From Planctomycetaceae bacterium (lineage in GTDB: Bacteria; Planctomycetota; Planctomycetia; Planctomycetales; Planctomycetaceae): a stretch of 64,000 nucleotides of DNA. The stretch lies in the NCBI GenBank assembly GCA_020638955.1, contig JACKHO010000003.1, forward strand, positions 496,001 to 560,000, in the 5' to 3' direction. The position numbers and the translations under genes were made by a program. Under the pieces are notes generated by a model that did no database searches, was not told where the DNA came from, and saw only the letters and a program-made list of their open reading frames with translations. Position 1 is the first letter of the stretch, and each line of letters starts with the position of its first letter. Of the stretch, positions 26,360-36,015 are shown in pieces.

Positions 26360-29254
26360 TCATGGCGACTCACCGCGGCCGATTTCTTTGAGTTCGAATA
26401 ACAGAAGATTTCGTATCAATTCGTCCTGTGACTCATTGCCAGCATATCGTACCCGCCCCGACCAGTCTTCGACATCGGATGGATATGTCCACCATACCAT
26501 CGGGTACTGATTGCCAATGTCCGGGCCAAAGGATTGCGGGTCGAGTAACTTGGCAAAGCGCGAAAGTGCGTCCTGATCATCGGCATCAAGCAACAGGATG
26601 AGAAACATGACGGACATTTCGTACTCAACGTTCGTACTTGTCATCTCTTCCTTCGTCATCAGGGCTTCCGTCCCCCAATTGGACTCGACAACCTCAACCC
26701 AGTCGCCCGGGTCCTCCTTAGCCAACACCTTTCGTAAATTCAGAAATTCCTGACGATTGTCGTCGATGGCGACGTGAGGGAACTCTCCGACAAGAGTTTC
26801 CAGGTGGGCTCGCTCGGCCTTTCCAAGGTCACAAAGAACCATGGCGGAACGGAGCAAGACGACCCTGTTCCTGATGATTTCTCGATAAGTTTCATCACTA
26901 TCCGTAATCAGTCGAGTCGGTCCGTCCCCACTCGAAGAACCGGCATTGTTTGCGGCAAAGTATTCCGTTGCCTTGTTAAACTCTCGCCGGGCACAGCGTG
27001 CGGCAGTCCAAGGTGAGCGATGAGACAGTTCCAGTAATTCAGGAACCTGATCCGGTCCGCAGTTCAGCCGACCTTCCAGCTCCTGTGCGAACCAATCGAG
27101 GCGATAAAAAAAGAAGGCGACGCCAAGAATAAGCGGCACGACAATCGCAATGGCCATGCGTCGTCGTCGCCACTGCCAGCTCTTCTCAACAATTTCCTCT
27201 TCCTGCAGAGTCCAGGCGCGCATGCCACTTTTACCGGCCTGCGTCGCTTTCAATGACGCAATATCCAGCAAGTCCTGAGTGCCCACGGCCCATTCACGAG
27301 CGCGCTGTTCCAGTATGCGCCGAGCCTGTTGACCAGGGGCATCGGACGCTTCGTAGATTTGGTGAATGTGAATTGCGAGCGAGTCGTGAGCCAGACGACT
27401 GCTCAACTCCCCTGCGGCGTTCGAACCACTATCAGGCTGGATGAGCAGGTAATGATCAATCGCCAGTTGCCGGAGTTCGCTCAGGACCGCCGTCCTGTCG
27501 GGATAGCGCGCCGGAACCGGAGGCGCGGCGGCAGAGTTCCCTTCGGTCAACTCCTTCAACGACAGTTGTCGTGAGGTCAACTCGTCTGTGACGTGGCACT
27601 CCAGGAAGTCAGCCAGCAATCCGGCCTTCACCGCTGCCTGAGCTGCTTCAGAAAGTTGAGGATGCGTGGCAATCTTCTCGAACTGCGCTCGCACAAACTC
27701 ACCCAGCGTCGCCCGATGGTTGCGATACAGTTCGTCCGTGAGCTTCGGTTGTCGTGAGAGGCGGCTGCCTTCTTCCCAAAGTTTCTTGAGCAGAATTTGT
27801 AGCGTCGGGGCCACAGCTGACTGGCCGTCTTCCATCAGGTCGCCCGCAATTCTCTCTGCAAGCCCCGGTTCAATTCCCAGATGATACTGGTCCCGCAATT
27901 CACGCCGCCGCGTCGGACCTTCAATTGCCTCAACAATCCCCACGGCGTCGAGACTCTGAATAAACACCTCACTTTTCCACAGTCCCGAGAGCTGACGGTT
28001 CACGCGCGAGAACCACTCGGTTCGAAAACTCAACATCAACTTGCCACGCGGTGAGAACTCCTGATTTGAAAAGAGCTTCTCCAGTTCGGCAACCAGTGTA
28101 TCCCAGTCCTCCTGAAGTTGGGCCGCCGCCGTGTGCGTAAAAACTTCTTCGACCTGATCCAGCACCACCAGCAACGGTCGTCCCGACTTTTCCTCCCGCT
28201 CACGCCAGCACCTGGCCAGTTCGACTTCCCCCGACTCGGTGCGGAACAAATGCAGTAACGACTCCAGCAACGGCTTCTGAGGATCAATACGAACCGTCTC
28301 CACATCCCAAGGCTGATTCCGCGATTCCCCCGTCCCGTAAGATTCCTGCAGACGCGGTGCCAAACCAGCTTCGAGAATCGAGGACTTCCCGACTCCCGCC
28401 TGTCCGTGCAGCAAAATGATCGGCGCCGCAGATGCCGACGTCACGCGTTCATACAGCTTGCGAATGTCGCGACCACGACCAAAAAAGACGGCTGCATCCC
28501 GCGCCGTAAAACGACGCAATCCCGGATAGGGAGCCTCTGGCAGATTGTAGTTCTTCCCCAGTGGAAGAAAGGCCAGAGGATCACCCGCGGCGTCCGCAAG
28601 GTTCCAGTCGGCCACATCCTCTGCCCCTGCCGCATATCGAATGAACCACGGCCAGCGGTCCGACGCCCTCTGACCTATCGGCACATCATCAACATCAACG
28701 GGAGTCAGTAACCGTGAAGGACCTTTCAGACTGGCATCAGCTTCGCCCACAGCCTCGTCGTACGCCGTCTGAATGGAAGCCCCGGTCGCCAGTCCATGAT
28801 AAAACCTCGCGGCAAAGTTCTTGGCCACTTCCCCATGAATGGCCCGCGTTGTCGCAATGACACATGGCACCCCCGCGGCCATCCACTGTTCGACCTGTGC
28901 CTCTGTTGAGCAACCATTGAGGAAGACAAGTTTCAGCCCCGTCTGACTTCGCACTGAGGTCGCCAACCCGGCAGCGCCTGCCCCGGCACCCTGAGCCGTC
29001 CGCATGAGCAATTCGGCTCCATTGGCGTGCCCCGCATAGTGAAACACAGCAACCGTGTTACGATTCCGCTGAAACAAATCCAGCACGTCTTCGACCTTGA
29101 GAAACGGCGGCACGACAACCTTGCACAGCCCCTCATCACCAGACACAGATGCCAACGCACCCTCAACCGCCCGCGCCTCTTCCTCAACCTGAATCGTCGC
29201 ATCCTCCGCCGCAAAGGCGAACAACAGAACCGGACGTTGCTGCACGTCAGACAT
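26360..29254 (-). CDS. CHAT protease domain fused to nSTAND1 ATPase, membrane-anchored
   Basis: About 964 residues. Start at 29254 is supported by GGGGGAGG just upstream. The N-terminal CHAT domain (about 1-230) is a caspase-like peptidase with catalytic His in FHYAGHA (about 76) and Cys in LNGCST (about 115). PYPGLRRFTARDAAVFFGRG opens the nSTAND1 module, with P-loop LLHGQAGVGKSS (about 282-293) and Walker B LLVVLDQVEE (about 361-370), then winged-helix and helical parts. A membrane segment follows a RRRR tract at about 700-718, with a cytoplasmic or lumenal helical tail. Proteins of this design are signal-transducing NTPases, and some relatives defend against phages; that role here is inference. 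Beside it lies an 806-residue unknown protein on the same strand. Confidence 0.9.
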   Translation of the reverse strand: MSDVQQRPVLLFAFAAEDATIQVEEEARAVEGALASVSGDEGLCKVVVPPFLKVEDVLDLFQRNRNTVAVFHYAGHANGAELLMRTAQGAGAGAAGLATSVRSQTGLKLVFLNGCSTEAQVEQWMAAGVPCVIATTRAIHGEVAKNFAARFYHGLATGASIQTAYDEAVGEADASLKGPSRLLTPVDVDDVPIGQRASDRWPWFIRYAAGAEDVADWNLADAAGDPLAFLPLGKNYNLPEAPYPGLRRFTARDAAVFFGRGRDIRKLYERVTSASAAPIILLHGQAGVGKSSILEAGLAPRLQESYGTGESRNQPWDVETVRIDPQKPLLESLLHLFRTESGEVELARCWREREEKSGRPLLVVLDQVEEVFTHTAAAQLQEDWDTLVAELEKLFSNQEFSPRGKLMLSFRTEWFSRVNRQLSGLWKSEVFIQSLDAVGIVEAIEGPTRRRELRDQYHLGIEPGLAERIAGDLMEDGQSAVAPTLQILLKKLWEEGSRLSRQPKLTDELYRNHRATLGEFVRAQFEKIATHPQLSEAAQAAVKAGLLADFLECHVTDELTSRQLSLKELTEGNSAAAPPVPARYPDRTAVLSELRQLAIDHYLLIQPDSGSNAAGELSSRLAHDSLAIHIHQIYEASDAPGQQARRILEQRAREWAVGTQDLLDIASLKATQAGKSGMRAWTLQEEEIVEKSWQWRRRRMAIAIVVPLILGVAFFFYRLDWFAQELEGRLNCGPDQVPELLELSHRSPWTAARCARREFNKATEYFAANNAGSSSGDGPTRLITDSDETYREIIRNRVVLLRSAMVLCDLGKAERAHLETLVGEFPHVAIDDNRQEFLNLRKVLAKEDPGDWVEVVESNWGTEALMTKEEMTSTNVEYEMSVMFLILLLDADDQDALSRFAKLLDPQSFGPDIGNQYPMVWWTYPSDVEDWSGRVRYAGNESQDELIRNLLLFELKEIGRGESP

Positions 29255-29339
29255 AGCCTCCCCCAACCTGGAACACCCCCAGCGTACAAACTCATCGACA
29301 CGTGCGTCAAAGAGCACCAGATCCTACGGGCATTCGAGC

Positions 29340-29370
29340 CATACCCACGTCACGCAGCAGCGTCGGCATG
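29340..29370. repeat. REP-like palindrome, copy 3
   Basis: CATACCCACG and CGTCGGCATG (two mismatches in pairing) around TCACGCAGCAG. It shares arm and loop sequence with copies 1 and 2. Confidence 0.6.
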
Positions 29371-29406
29371 CTTGGTCGCCTACCGTGAAGCAATCCCGTC
29401 GTGTGC

Positions 29407-29430
29407 CACTGCTGGCTTCATCCAGCAGTG
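29407..29430. repeat. Palindromic repeat, second family
   Basis: CACTGCTGG and CCAGCAGTG are perfect 9-bp arms around CTTCAT. A related sequence (GACAAGCCAGCAGCGGCAC) starts near 29518, in the same intergenic region. Confidence 0.6.
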
Positions 29431-29576
29431 ATTGGGCGATCACGCAACGATTGCCCCACTAATCAGAATCGCAGCCTCGCATGACCTGTTCCGACTGTCG
29501 CCATAAACCACACTGATGGACAAGCCAGCAGCGGCACCCGGCGACACACAATCTGCCCCAGTGAATGCGGCAAGAA

Positions 29577-31997
29577 TTAGTCATGCGCCGCCGTCGGAAG
29601 AAACTCAGGCTCGTCTGATGGCTCATCCAATTGCCTTTCTGGTTCTATGCCAGCGAGGATTAGATTGTCGTCCCTCGCTGGGTAGTTCTCCCAGTAGCTT
29701 GAATACTCACTATCTTGCCGAATCTCAAAGAGGAGTTCTGAATTGGGCAGGCCAAAAATATTCCCTGGTGCCAGGAGGACGGGACGTGCGCGCGAGAGTC
29801 CACGAGTGACGAGAGTTCCGACAACGGTCCTGGGGCCATGCATGACGTGAAACGTGTTGCCACTGTCAATGAGTCTGATGGAACGCTGGCCATACGAATC
29901 AGTAGTTGTCCCACCAATCCAATACAACTTTGGGAAAAGCCGTTCCTCGTCAATGAATCTGATAAACTCCTGCATTGACTCGACTGTAGCCAAAAGTTTG
30001 TCGGTAGATGGGAACAACGAAGGTTCGCGAAAGTGCTCAAGACCGTTGCGGGAGGCGGGTACTGATCCTTGGTTGAGAATCTTTGCGGCTCTTTCGATAA
30101 GAGTTCCAAGCTGTCGAAGTGCTGCGGCACTAGCATCTGCCCACATTTGACTGTGTTTGAATGGGAAGATGGTCACTGAATCACTCGGCGACGGATTCAT
30201 TGCGTCATTGTCACGTTTTAGGCAATCCCTGTCTTTAAGCGGCAATTCTCCAATCCACTTTTCCAGTTCTTGAAAGTAACGAAGGCACGTGCCCAGCGCG
30301 TTGCCCGAGGTGTTCCATGCAACGGCTTCATCACCAGAACTAAGGATCGCACCAAGTGCGGTCGGTACAAGCCGAGATGCCGACTTTTTCGTGTAAAGAA
30401 AGTGCGTGTCCTTTGCGTGATCGCTGTATAGAAACCAAACCAAGTACGAAATTACCTCATCAAGTACGCCTTCCAGTTCCACAAAAGCATTTACTCCTGA
30501 ACTTCTGATCTCGTGTCGCTCGGCATCACACGCTGGTGTTCCGATACGCGATAACGTATCCCGGAATCGATCCAGAAGTGCCCCAATCATAGCCAGTCGA
30601 CCGCCGTCCCGCGGCAGATCGAATCCAAGTTTCCATTCAAGGGATTTTCGCGATTCTTCTCCCGGCGTACGCACCTCAGTGTTGAGTTCCCGGGCGACTG
30701 AATTCGCAATTCGAGGACTCGTTAGCACCAATTTGTCAATTGCGACTGAAGGTGTCGCCGCCCGTAAGAACTCAAATAGTGTGGATTCTGTATCGGACGC
30801 TTCTTTGGTTCCAATGCGCCAATTCAGGTCGGCCAGTTCCGCAGCTTCCATGTAAGACTTCATGACGAGATGGCGTAACAATAGAATCGGCGATTGACGT
30901 ACCGTTCGGATTCCAAGCGAGCTCAGTTCAATTGACGCTCCCGCCCGTAATCTGCAAGTTGCCAGCTTTGAGTTGTCGACCTCACGAACTTCCGTCGTCG
31001 GAACAACTATGGCTCCTTCTCGCACAAGTTCATCAATGTGCCTCAAGATTGTTTCGTCTTGCAAGACAAGTAAAAGCTGAAGCTGCTCCATTCCAGAGAG
31101 CTCCTTCAAGATGTCCGCCGATTTTCCTGAAGTTATGTCGCTTCGCTTTTTACGCAATATCTCTCGGATGGGGGCGCCATCGGAACTTTCGAGGACTGCT
31201 TTCAGGAGTACGGCTCGCTCACTGTCGACAATGCAGTCGCCCAAGAACAGGGGCATTTCAGAAAGAGACTTCCAATCATTCTCTGGGGAAAGCGGCCATG
31301 AAGCGACCGGCCATTCCCACCGAGATTCATCCTTCCAGTGGTCAACAGTTGCGTCGGCAATCTTATCATAGGCCTCGGCGAGGCGAATTCGCGGGCGACC
31401 GAACTGAACACGATGGAGCTTGCGACAATCAAGCATCGAGCAATGCCACAAGCCAAGACCATTTCTAGGACGGAAGTTGCGTATGCATTGCGAAGCAACA
31501 AGACCGAGTGGCCCACTAACAATTCCTCCTGCTTGATAGATTCCTTGTGGGACATCAGCCAACAAATCGGCTGTTTCTTGCGGAGTAAGACTGTCAGTAC
31601 GAGAAAACCCAAGTTCAAGAAAGCGATCATATAGAATTCGGCCCTGCGCCAAGGGCCAGAATATCTGCTTGTTGGTTGAATTCTGCTCTATGATTGTGTG
31701 TATCAAATCGAAATCGGACTCAGTGAAATCGATCAACGGGTCTTGGTACCAGAAGTGCCCAAACAAGGCGAGCCGTTCGTCGGCTGGAGGGTATGAATAA
31801 CTGGAGATTGCATCCAGTATTTGCATTCCAGCTTCGGAAGGCACAATTGCGTCCACCCAGCGGGCGTCAGCCGCAAAGTCGTTTGCGAATGTCGCCGTGT
31901 GCACGAGGCACCTGAGTGCGTAGGCTTGCGCGATACGATTCGGGCATTCGTGTTCCCGGAGGAAATCTCGCACCTGATGTCCATTCAGCTGTGCCAT
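29577..31997 (-). CDS. Large protein of unknown function (806 aa)
   Basis: No family recognised. ATG at 31997; it has no signal peptide, membrane segment or P-loop. The sequence is mostly helical, with a weakly globular N-terminal part (NGHQVRDFLREHECPNRIAQ, about 1-90), a helix-rich middle and a more strand-rich C-terminus (SIRLIDSGNTFHVMHGPRTV; PVLLAPGNIFGLPNSELLFE). Amino acid use is somewhat richer in Ser, Thr and Ile than in its neighbours, which fits acquired DNA. The next gene downstream on the same strand is the CHAT-nSTAND1 protein, 322 bp away, too far to assume an operon. A conflict-system role is a guess from the neighbour alone. Confidence 0.7.
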   Translation of the reverse strand: MAQLNGHQVRDFLREHECPNRIAQAYALRCLVHTATFANDFAADARWVDAIVPSEAGMQILDAISSYSYPPADERLALFGHFWYQDPLIDFTESDFDLIHTIIEQNSTNKQIFWPLAQGRILYDRFLELGFSRTDSLTPQETADLLADVPQGIYQAGGIVSGPLGLVASQCIRNFRPRNGLGLWHCSMLDCRKLHRVQFGRPRIRLAEAYDKIADATVDHWKDESRWEWPVASWPLSPENDWKSLSEMPLFLGDCIVDSERAVLLKAVLESSDGAPIREILRKKRSDITSGKSADILKELSGMEQLQLLLVLQDETILRHIDELVREGAIVVPTTEVREVDNSKLATCRLRAGASIELSSLGIRTVRQSPILLLRHLVMKSYMEAAELADLNWRIGTKEASDTESTLFEFLRAATPSVAIDKLVLTSPRIANSVARELNTEVRTPGEESRKSLEWKLGFDLPRDGGRLAMIGALLDRFRDTLSRIGTPACDAERHEIRSSGVNAFVELEGVLDEVISYLVWFLYSDHAKDTHFLYTKKSASRLVPTALGAILSSGDEAVAWNTSGNALGTCLRYFQELEKWIGELPLKDRDCLKRDNDAMNPSPSDSVTIFPFKHSQMWADASAAALRQLGTLIERAAKILNQGSVPASRNGLEHFREPSLFPSTDKLLATVESMQEFIRFIDEERLFPKLYWIGGTTTDSYGQRSIRLIDSGNTFHVMHGPRTVVGTLVTRGLSRARPVLLAPGNIFGLPNSELLFEIRQDSEYSSYWENYPARDDNLILAGIEPERQLDEPSDEPEFLPTAAHD

Positions 31998-32111
31998 TGT
32001 GGCCCTCGTAAAAACGTAGAAGTAGTTCTGTAGTCCCCAACGCTATCTCGTGAATTATGAGACTTTAGCAAGGGTAATGGAATTGGCATACCGATTGACC
32101 TTTACTGAACC

Positions 32112-33503
32112 CTAACCAAAGATCTCCGTCACCGGCCTGCCCTTGGCAATCGGCAAGGGCCGATTCAAATTGTCCCTGATTTCAGTTTCGTGCGAAATAC
32201 CCAGGGCGTAGTAGACGGTGGCGGCGAGGTCGCCGACGGTGACGGGGTCGACGTCGGGGACGGCGCCGTGGCGGTCTGATGTGCCGTAGACTGCTCCGCC
32301 GCGTGTGCCGCCGCCAGCCAGCAGGGCGGTGTAGCACTTTGGCCAGTGGTCGCGACTGATGTTCTTGTTGATTTTCGGCGTGCGACCAAACTCGCCCACC
32401 CACAGCACGAGTGTTTCATCGAGCAGGCCGCGAGTTTCCAAATCATTGAGCAATACCGGCAAGGTGTGATCGGTCTGCGGCAAATGCCACTCGGGCAAAA
32501 TTTCGTACATGCGGGTGTCATCGAATCCGTGCGTGTCCCAGCCGCCGTCGGTCTTGCTGCGTCCGCCAATGGAACGGGCGAAGTAGGCGGTGACGAATTT
32601 CACGCCCGACTCGACCAGCCGCCGGGCCAGCAGGCAGCTCTGTCCGTAGGTGGTGCGGCCATACGCTTCGCGAATTTCGACCGGTTCCTGACTCAAGTCG
32701 AATGCTTCGCGTACCTGTGACGAGTTGAGCATGCCGAGCGCGCGTTCGTAATAGGCATTGAGCCCCTGAGCCGCCGCTGATTCATCAAGCGCCTTCGCCT
32801 GGGAGTTGATGAGCTTCTGCAACTCACGACGTTCACTCAGCCGGTCCAGAGAAATCCCCTGCGGCAAACTCAACTGCGGCAAGTTAAAATCGGGCAAGTT
32901 CGGGTCATTCGAAATGAACAGAGGATCGTGAATTTTCCCCAGGAAGCTGGCCCGTTGCCCCGGCGTAATGGAACCATCTGAAATCGTATACGGGAACGAA
33001 ACAAACGTCGGCATGCCGTTATCGCTCGGGGCGACTTTGTCCACGACCGATCCGTACGCCGGAAACAAATCGAGCGACTCCCGCAGGCGTTGGTCATCAA
33101 TCGCGGGCTCCACTCCCGTCAGTGCGGTGTATCCCGCGCTGTTGTGATTATTCATGGTGTGATGCACGGTCCGGATTTGCGCAATCTTGTGCATCACCTT
33201 GGCGGTTTCGGGCAAATGCTCAACCACCCGCATGCCGCGGACCGACGTGGCAATGGAGTCATAGTGTGAACGGTAGCCGTCCGGTGCGTTGGGCTTCAGA
33301 TCGAACGTGTCGACATGGCTCGGCCCGCCCCACTGAAACAGAAAAATAACCGACTTCGCCTTGGCCGCCGCCGAGGCAATCGTCTGACTCTCGCTCGCTT
33401 CGAGCAGCTTGGGGAAAGTGAGCCCCAACAGTCCCGCACCGCCCACGCGCAGAATATCGCGTCGATGAAGTTGGGCAGCGGCATCAAAACTCGAACGAAG
33501 CAT
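32112..33503 (-). CDS. DUF1501 family exported protein
   Basis: Second DUF1501 protein in the window, 463 residues. The N-terminus carries HRRDILRVGGAGLLGLTF, a Tat-like signal. Hallmarks: VIFLFQWGGPSHVDTFDLKP, NNHNSAGYTALTG, GVKFVTAY, DGGWDTHGFDDTR and ETLVLWVGEFGRTPKINKNI with SRDHW. The substrate is unknown. Unlike the usual arrangement, no DUF1549 cytochrome-type gene adjoins it; a DUF1569 gene precedes it by 8 bp and may be co-transcribed. It is only moderately similar to the copy at 10736-12136. Confidence 0.92.
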   Translation of the reverse strand: MLRSSFDAAAQLHRRDILRVGGAGLLGLTFPKLLEASESQTIASAAAKAKSVIFLFQWGGPSHVDTFDLKPNAPDGYRSHYDSIATSVRGMRVVEHLPETAKVMHKIAQIRTVHHTMNNHNSAGYTALTGVEPAIDDQRLRESLDLFPAYGSVVDKVAPSDNGMPTFVSFPYTISDGSITPGQRASFLGKIHDPLFISNDPNLPDFNLPQLSLPQGISLDRLSERRELQKLINSQAKALDESAAAQGLNAYYERALGMLNSSQVREAFDLSQEPVEIREAYGRTTYGQSCLLARRLVESGVKFVTAYFARSIGGRSKTDGGWDTHGFDDTRMYEILPEWHLPQTDHTLPVLLNDLETRGLLDETLVLWVGEFGRTPKINKNISRDHWPKCYTALLAGGGTRGGAVYGTSDRHGAVPDVDPVTVGDLAATVYYALGISHETEIRDNLNRPLPIAKGRPVTEIFG

Positions 33504-33511
33504 GGCTGGCG

Positions 33512-34003
33512 TCAGTTACTTTTCGGGACAATGAAACTCATGTGCATTTCACAATGCCGGAGCTGGAACGCGTCCCACTCCTCCTTCGTAAGATAACCTA
33601 ACCCACCATGCATCGCACGATCATCTGTCCCTTTGATCCGCTCAATCGCCTTGCGTAAGAGTTCCAGCCCTTCCTCGGCTGACGTCTCCGGCGGCAGAAA
33701 CGCCGAGGCACTTTTCGGTAACTTGAATCCGGGATCGAGCGTGCGGGCCATCATCCGCTTCTTCAGAAAGAACGCGAGCAACCACCGCAGCGGCGCCCAC
33801 AACTTGAACGGCGGCCCATCAATCATGGTGTCGATGGCCATGGCCAGATGCCGAAAAATCTGACCCTTCGACCAGTTCCCCAACGCGACCGTCTCCGCCC
33901 CCGCCTGCTGCTCCGCGTCGGCCAGAAGCTCATCAAAAGACTCATACCGCAACTCCCGCCGCCCGGTGACTTTGGTCACATCGACAGATGGTTTGTCAGT
34001 CAT
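33512..34003 (-). CDS. DUF1569 protein (DinB-like fold)
   Basis: 163 residues with the DUF1569 pattern: GNWSKGQIFRHLAMAIDTMIDG contains the metal-site-type His of the DinB/YfiT four-helix fold, and the C-terminal HGGLGYLTKEEWDAFQLRHCEMH contains another. No signal peptide. The next gene downstream is the DUF1501 gene, 8 bp away, so they probably form an operon. The role is unknown. Confidence 0.82.
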   Translation of the reverse strand: MTDKPSVDVTKVTGRRELRYESFDELLADAEQQAGAETVALGNWSKGQIFRHLAMAIDTMIDGPPFKLWAPLRWLLAFFLKKRMMARTLDPGFKLPKSASAFLPPETSAEEGLELLRKAIERIKGTDDRAMHGGLGYLTKEEWDAFQLRHCEMHMSFIVPKSN

Positions 34004-34282
34004 TGTCAGCTCGTTTTGCTGTTTGGTGATCGAATTCTATCACGCGTTTTGTGCAGAGATCGTACCCTCAATTACTCCGACGGCAAATTAGCTCATCGAA
34101 CTCAATTTGTTTTTTTGTTCGATCTGGAACCGTTTTCCGGGAACGATTCGTCAGCAACTCGCCTCACACGATAAGGTGTTTGTCCGATGATTCTGGAGTT
34201 TCAAATGCGGTGCGCGGTTCTGCTACTTTCCATCTCCTTCACGCTTCATGGAATCACTTTGGGGCAGGAGAAGGTACCGGCC

Positions 34283-35561
34283 CAATACTGTTCGGCACGT
34301 TTTTTGCGCCAGGTGATTGATGGGATATACCTTCTGCTTCTGAGGTTTCAAGCTCATGGAGGCAGGCGATGGGACGGAAGAGTCGGAAGGGTGTCGAGAA
34401 GACCACGAAATTGCAGGGGCTGAAGTATTTCCAACTGATTGACGACCTGTTGGCAGGGCTGCGTGGACAGGCGACGGCGCGTGACAAGGCAGGAAATCGA
34501 CAGTTGTTCTGCGATCAGTATATCGCACTGTTGCTGCTCTATTTCTTTAATCCGACGGTCACCAGTTTGCGTGGGCTGCAGAAGTTCACCACGCTCGAAA
34601 AAGTCCAGAAGCTGTGTGGCGTCAAACCGACATCGCTGGGATCGCTCAGTGAGGCGGCACGCGTGTTTGATCCGGCGGTGCTTGAACCGATTATTGCACA
34701 ACTGGCAGCTCAAGCCCGGACATCACCCTCAGCTATGCCTCCCGCCCAACAGGCCGCACTGGCGGGACTAACGGCAGTCGATAGCAGCCTGCTCAAGGCG
34801 TTGCCCCGCATGGCCTGGGCACTCTGGCAAGATGCCGAACATCGAGCCATCAAAATGCACGTGGCGTTTGGCGTGTTCGAGCAGGCACCGCTCGAAGTGG
34901 CGGTGACGCATGGCAACGGTGCAGAACGCGAACAATTGCGGAACATGGTTCAGCCCGGCGGGTTCTATGTGGCCGATCGGGGCTACGCGAACAACGCCAT
35001 GTTTCGCGAATTTGATGCACAGAACGTGCGGTTTCTCATCCGGGTGCAGGAGAACACCACCTTCGAAGTCCAGGCAGAACAGCCACTCTCTGACGCAGAT
35101 TCTCAGGCGGGTGTCGTTCGCGATTTGCTGGTGCGGCGACTGGGCACGGAAAAGCACAACCGGCTACTGGAGGAACCATTGCGGATTGTCGAAATCCGGG
35201 GCACCGAACCAGACCAGGTTTGGATTCTGGCGACCAATGCCCGCGATTTGCCAGCGGAACTCATTGCGGTTGCGTACCGTTATCGCTGGCAAATCGAACT
35301 GTTCTTCCGCTGGCTGAAATGCGTGCTGGGTTGCCGACACCTGCTGAGTCACTGCGAATCGGGCGTGACGCTGCAGGTGTACGCCGCCGTCATCGCATCC
35401 CTGCTGATTAGCCTGTGGACCGGCAGCAAGCCCAGCAAACGGACTTGGGAAATGCTCTGCCACTACTTCAGCGGCTGGGCCACCCTGGAAGAACTCCACC
35501 AACACCTAAATCTCCCCTCACCCCGCGACCCACCACGCAAATCCTGAGCCGAACAGTATTG
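34283..35561 (+). mobile_element. IS4-family insertion sequence, copy 1
   Basis: 1279 bp. Terminal inverted repeats CAATACTGTTCGGC at both ends (right end GCCGAACAGTATTG). The flanking 10-bp sequence GGTACCGGCC is duplicated at 34273-34282 and 35562-35571. It carries one transposase gene and interrupts a secreted-protein gene. The second copy, at 36628-37906, has the same length and the same transposase, so both are recent. Confidence 0.95.
34369..35547 (+). CDS. IS4-family DDE transposase (copy 1)
   Basis: 392 residues. The DDE/RNase H-like catalytic core shows D1 in LTAVDSSLLKALPRMAW, D2 in VADRGYANNAMF, and the YREK signature as YRYRWQIELFFRWLK (Y-2-R-3-E-6-K), the IS4-family hallmark. 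The N-terminal part is basic and probably binds the terminal repeats. No defect seen; the element should be able to transpose. The protein is identical to that of copy 2. Confidence 0.95.
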   Translation: MGRKSRKGVEKTTKLQGLKYFQLIDDLLAGLRGQATARDKAGNRQLFCDQYIALLLLYFFNPTVTSLRGLQKFTTLEKVQKLCGVKPTSLGSLSEAARVFDPAVLEPIIAQLAAQARTSPSAMPPAQQAALAGLTAVDSSLLKALPRMAWALWQDAEHRAIKMHVAFGVFEQAPLEVAVTHGNGAEREQLRNMVQPGGFYVADRGYANNAMFREFDAQNVRFLIRVQENTTFEVQAEQPLSDADSQAGVVRDLLVRRLGTEKHNRLLEEPLRIVEIRGTEPDQVWILATNARDLPAELIAVAYRYRWQIELFFRWLKCVLGCRHLLSHCESGVTLQVYAAVIASLLISLWTGSKPSKRTWEMLCHYFSGWATLEELHQHLNLPSPRDPPRKS

Positions 35562-36015
35562 GGTACCGGCCCAAGCAGAGGTTCTTGTTGAATTACATCA
35601 AACTGAGGGCTGGGCTGCGACGGGAATCGATATGACGGTTTACAAAAACGGCGATGTCGTCTTTCGGCTCCAAAAACTTCGCAAGACATTTCGCGGAACT
35701 ATTGAGGCGGAGAAGTTGAAGGACCTGCAGGCTCTGCTGGCGAAAGTGCGTGCCTGTCCAAAACTGGCGGCAAACTACGAATTGACTCTCCTGTCTGACC
35801 AGCCGAGCGCTCGGCTTCGCGTCTCAACAGAATACGACTACGATGAGTACACCATGTACGGACTGTCTCGCTGGAAACCGAACACTCCGGGTCGGGAAGA
35901 TGCTACGCCCGCCTCACAATGGCCGCCCGCGGAGTTGTTTCGGCTGCATTACTTTCTTTGTCAGTTGAAACCGCAAAACGTGACAGAGACTGAGGAGAAG
36001 TGAGATGCAGGTCGC

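Larger units (their letters stand above)
29255..29576. other. 322-bp intergenic region with two palindromic repeat families
   Basis: It separates the CHAT-nSTAND1 gene from the 806-residue gene. It contains palindrome copy 3 at 29340-29370 and a second palindrome at 29407-29430. A degenerate partner of the second lies at 29512-29539. No gene is supported. Confidence 0.55.
34205..36003 (+). pseudogene. Small secreted-protein gene interrupted by IS4-family copy 1
   Basis: The reading frame starts at the ATG 34205 (GGAG 6 bases before it) with a signal (CAVLLLSISFTLHGITLGQ), runs 26 codons to position 34282, and is then broken by the element at 34283-35561. It resumes in the same frame at 35572 (CAA codon) and continues to the stop at 36001-36003. 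Removing the element and one copy of the 10-bp duplication gives a 169-residue protein with YKNGDVVFRLQKLRKTF and YDYDEYTMYGLSRWKPN. The family is not recognised. As it stands the gene can make only the N-terminal piece. Confidence 0.85.
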
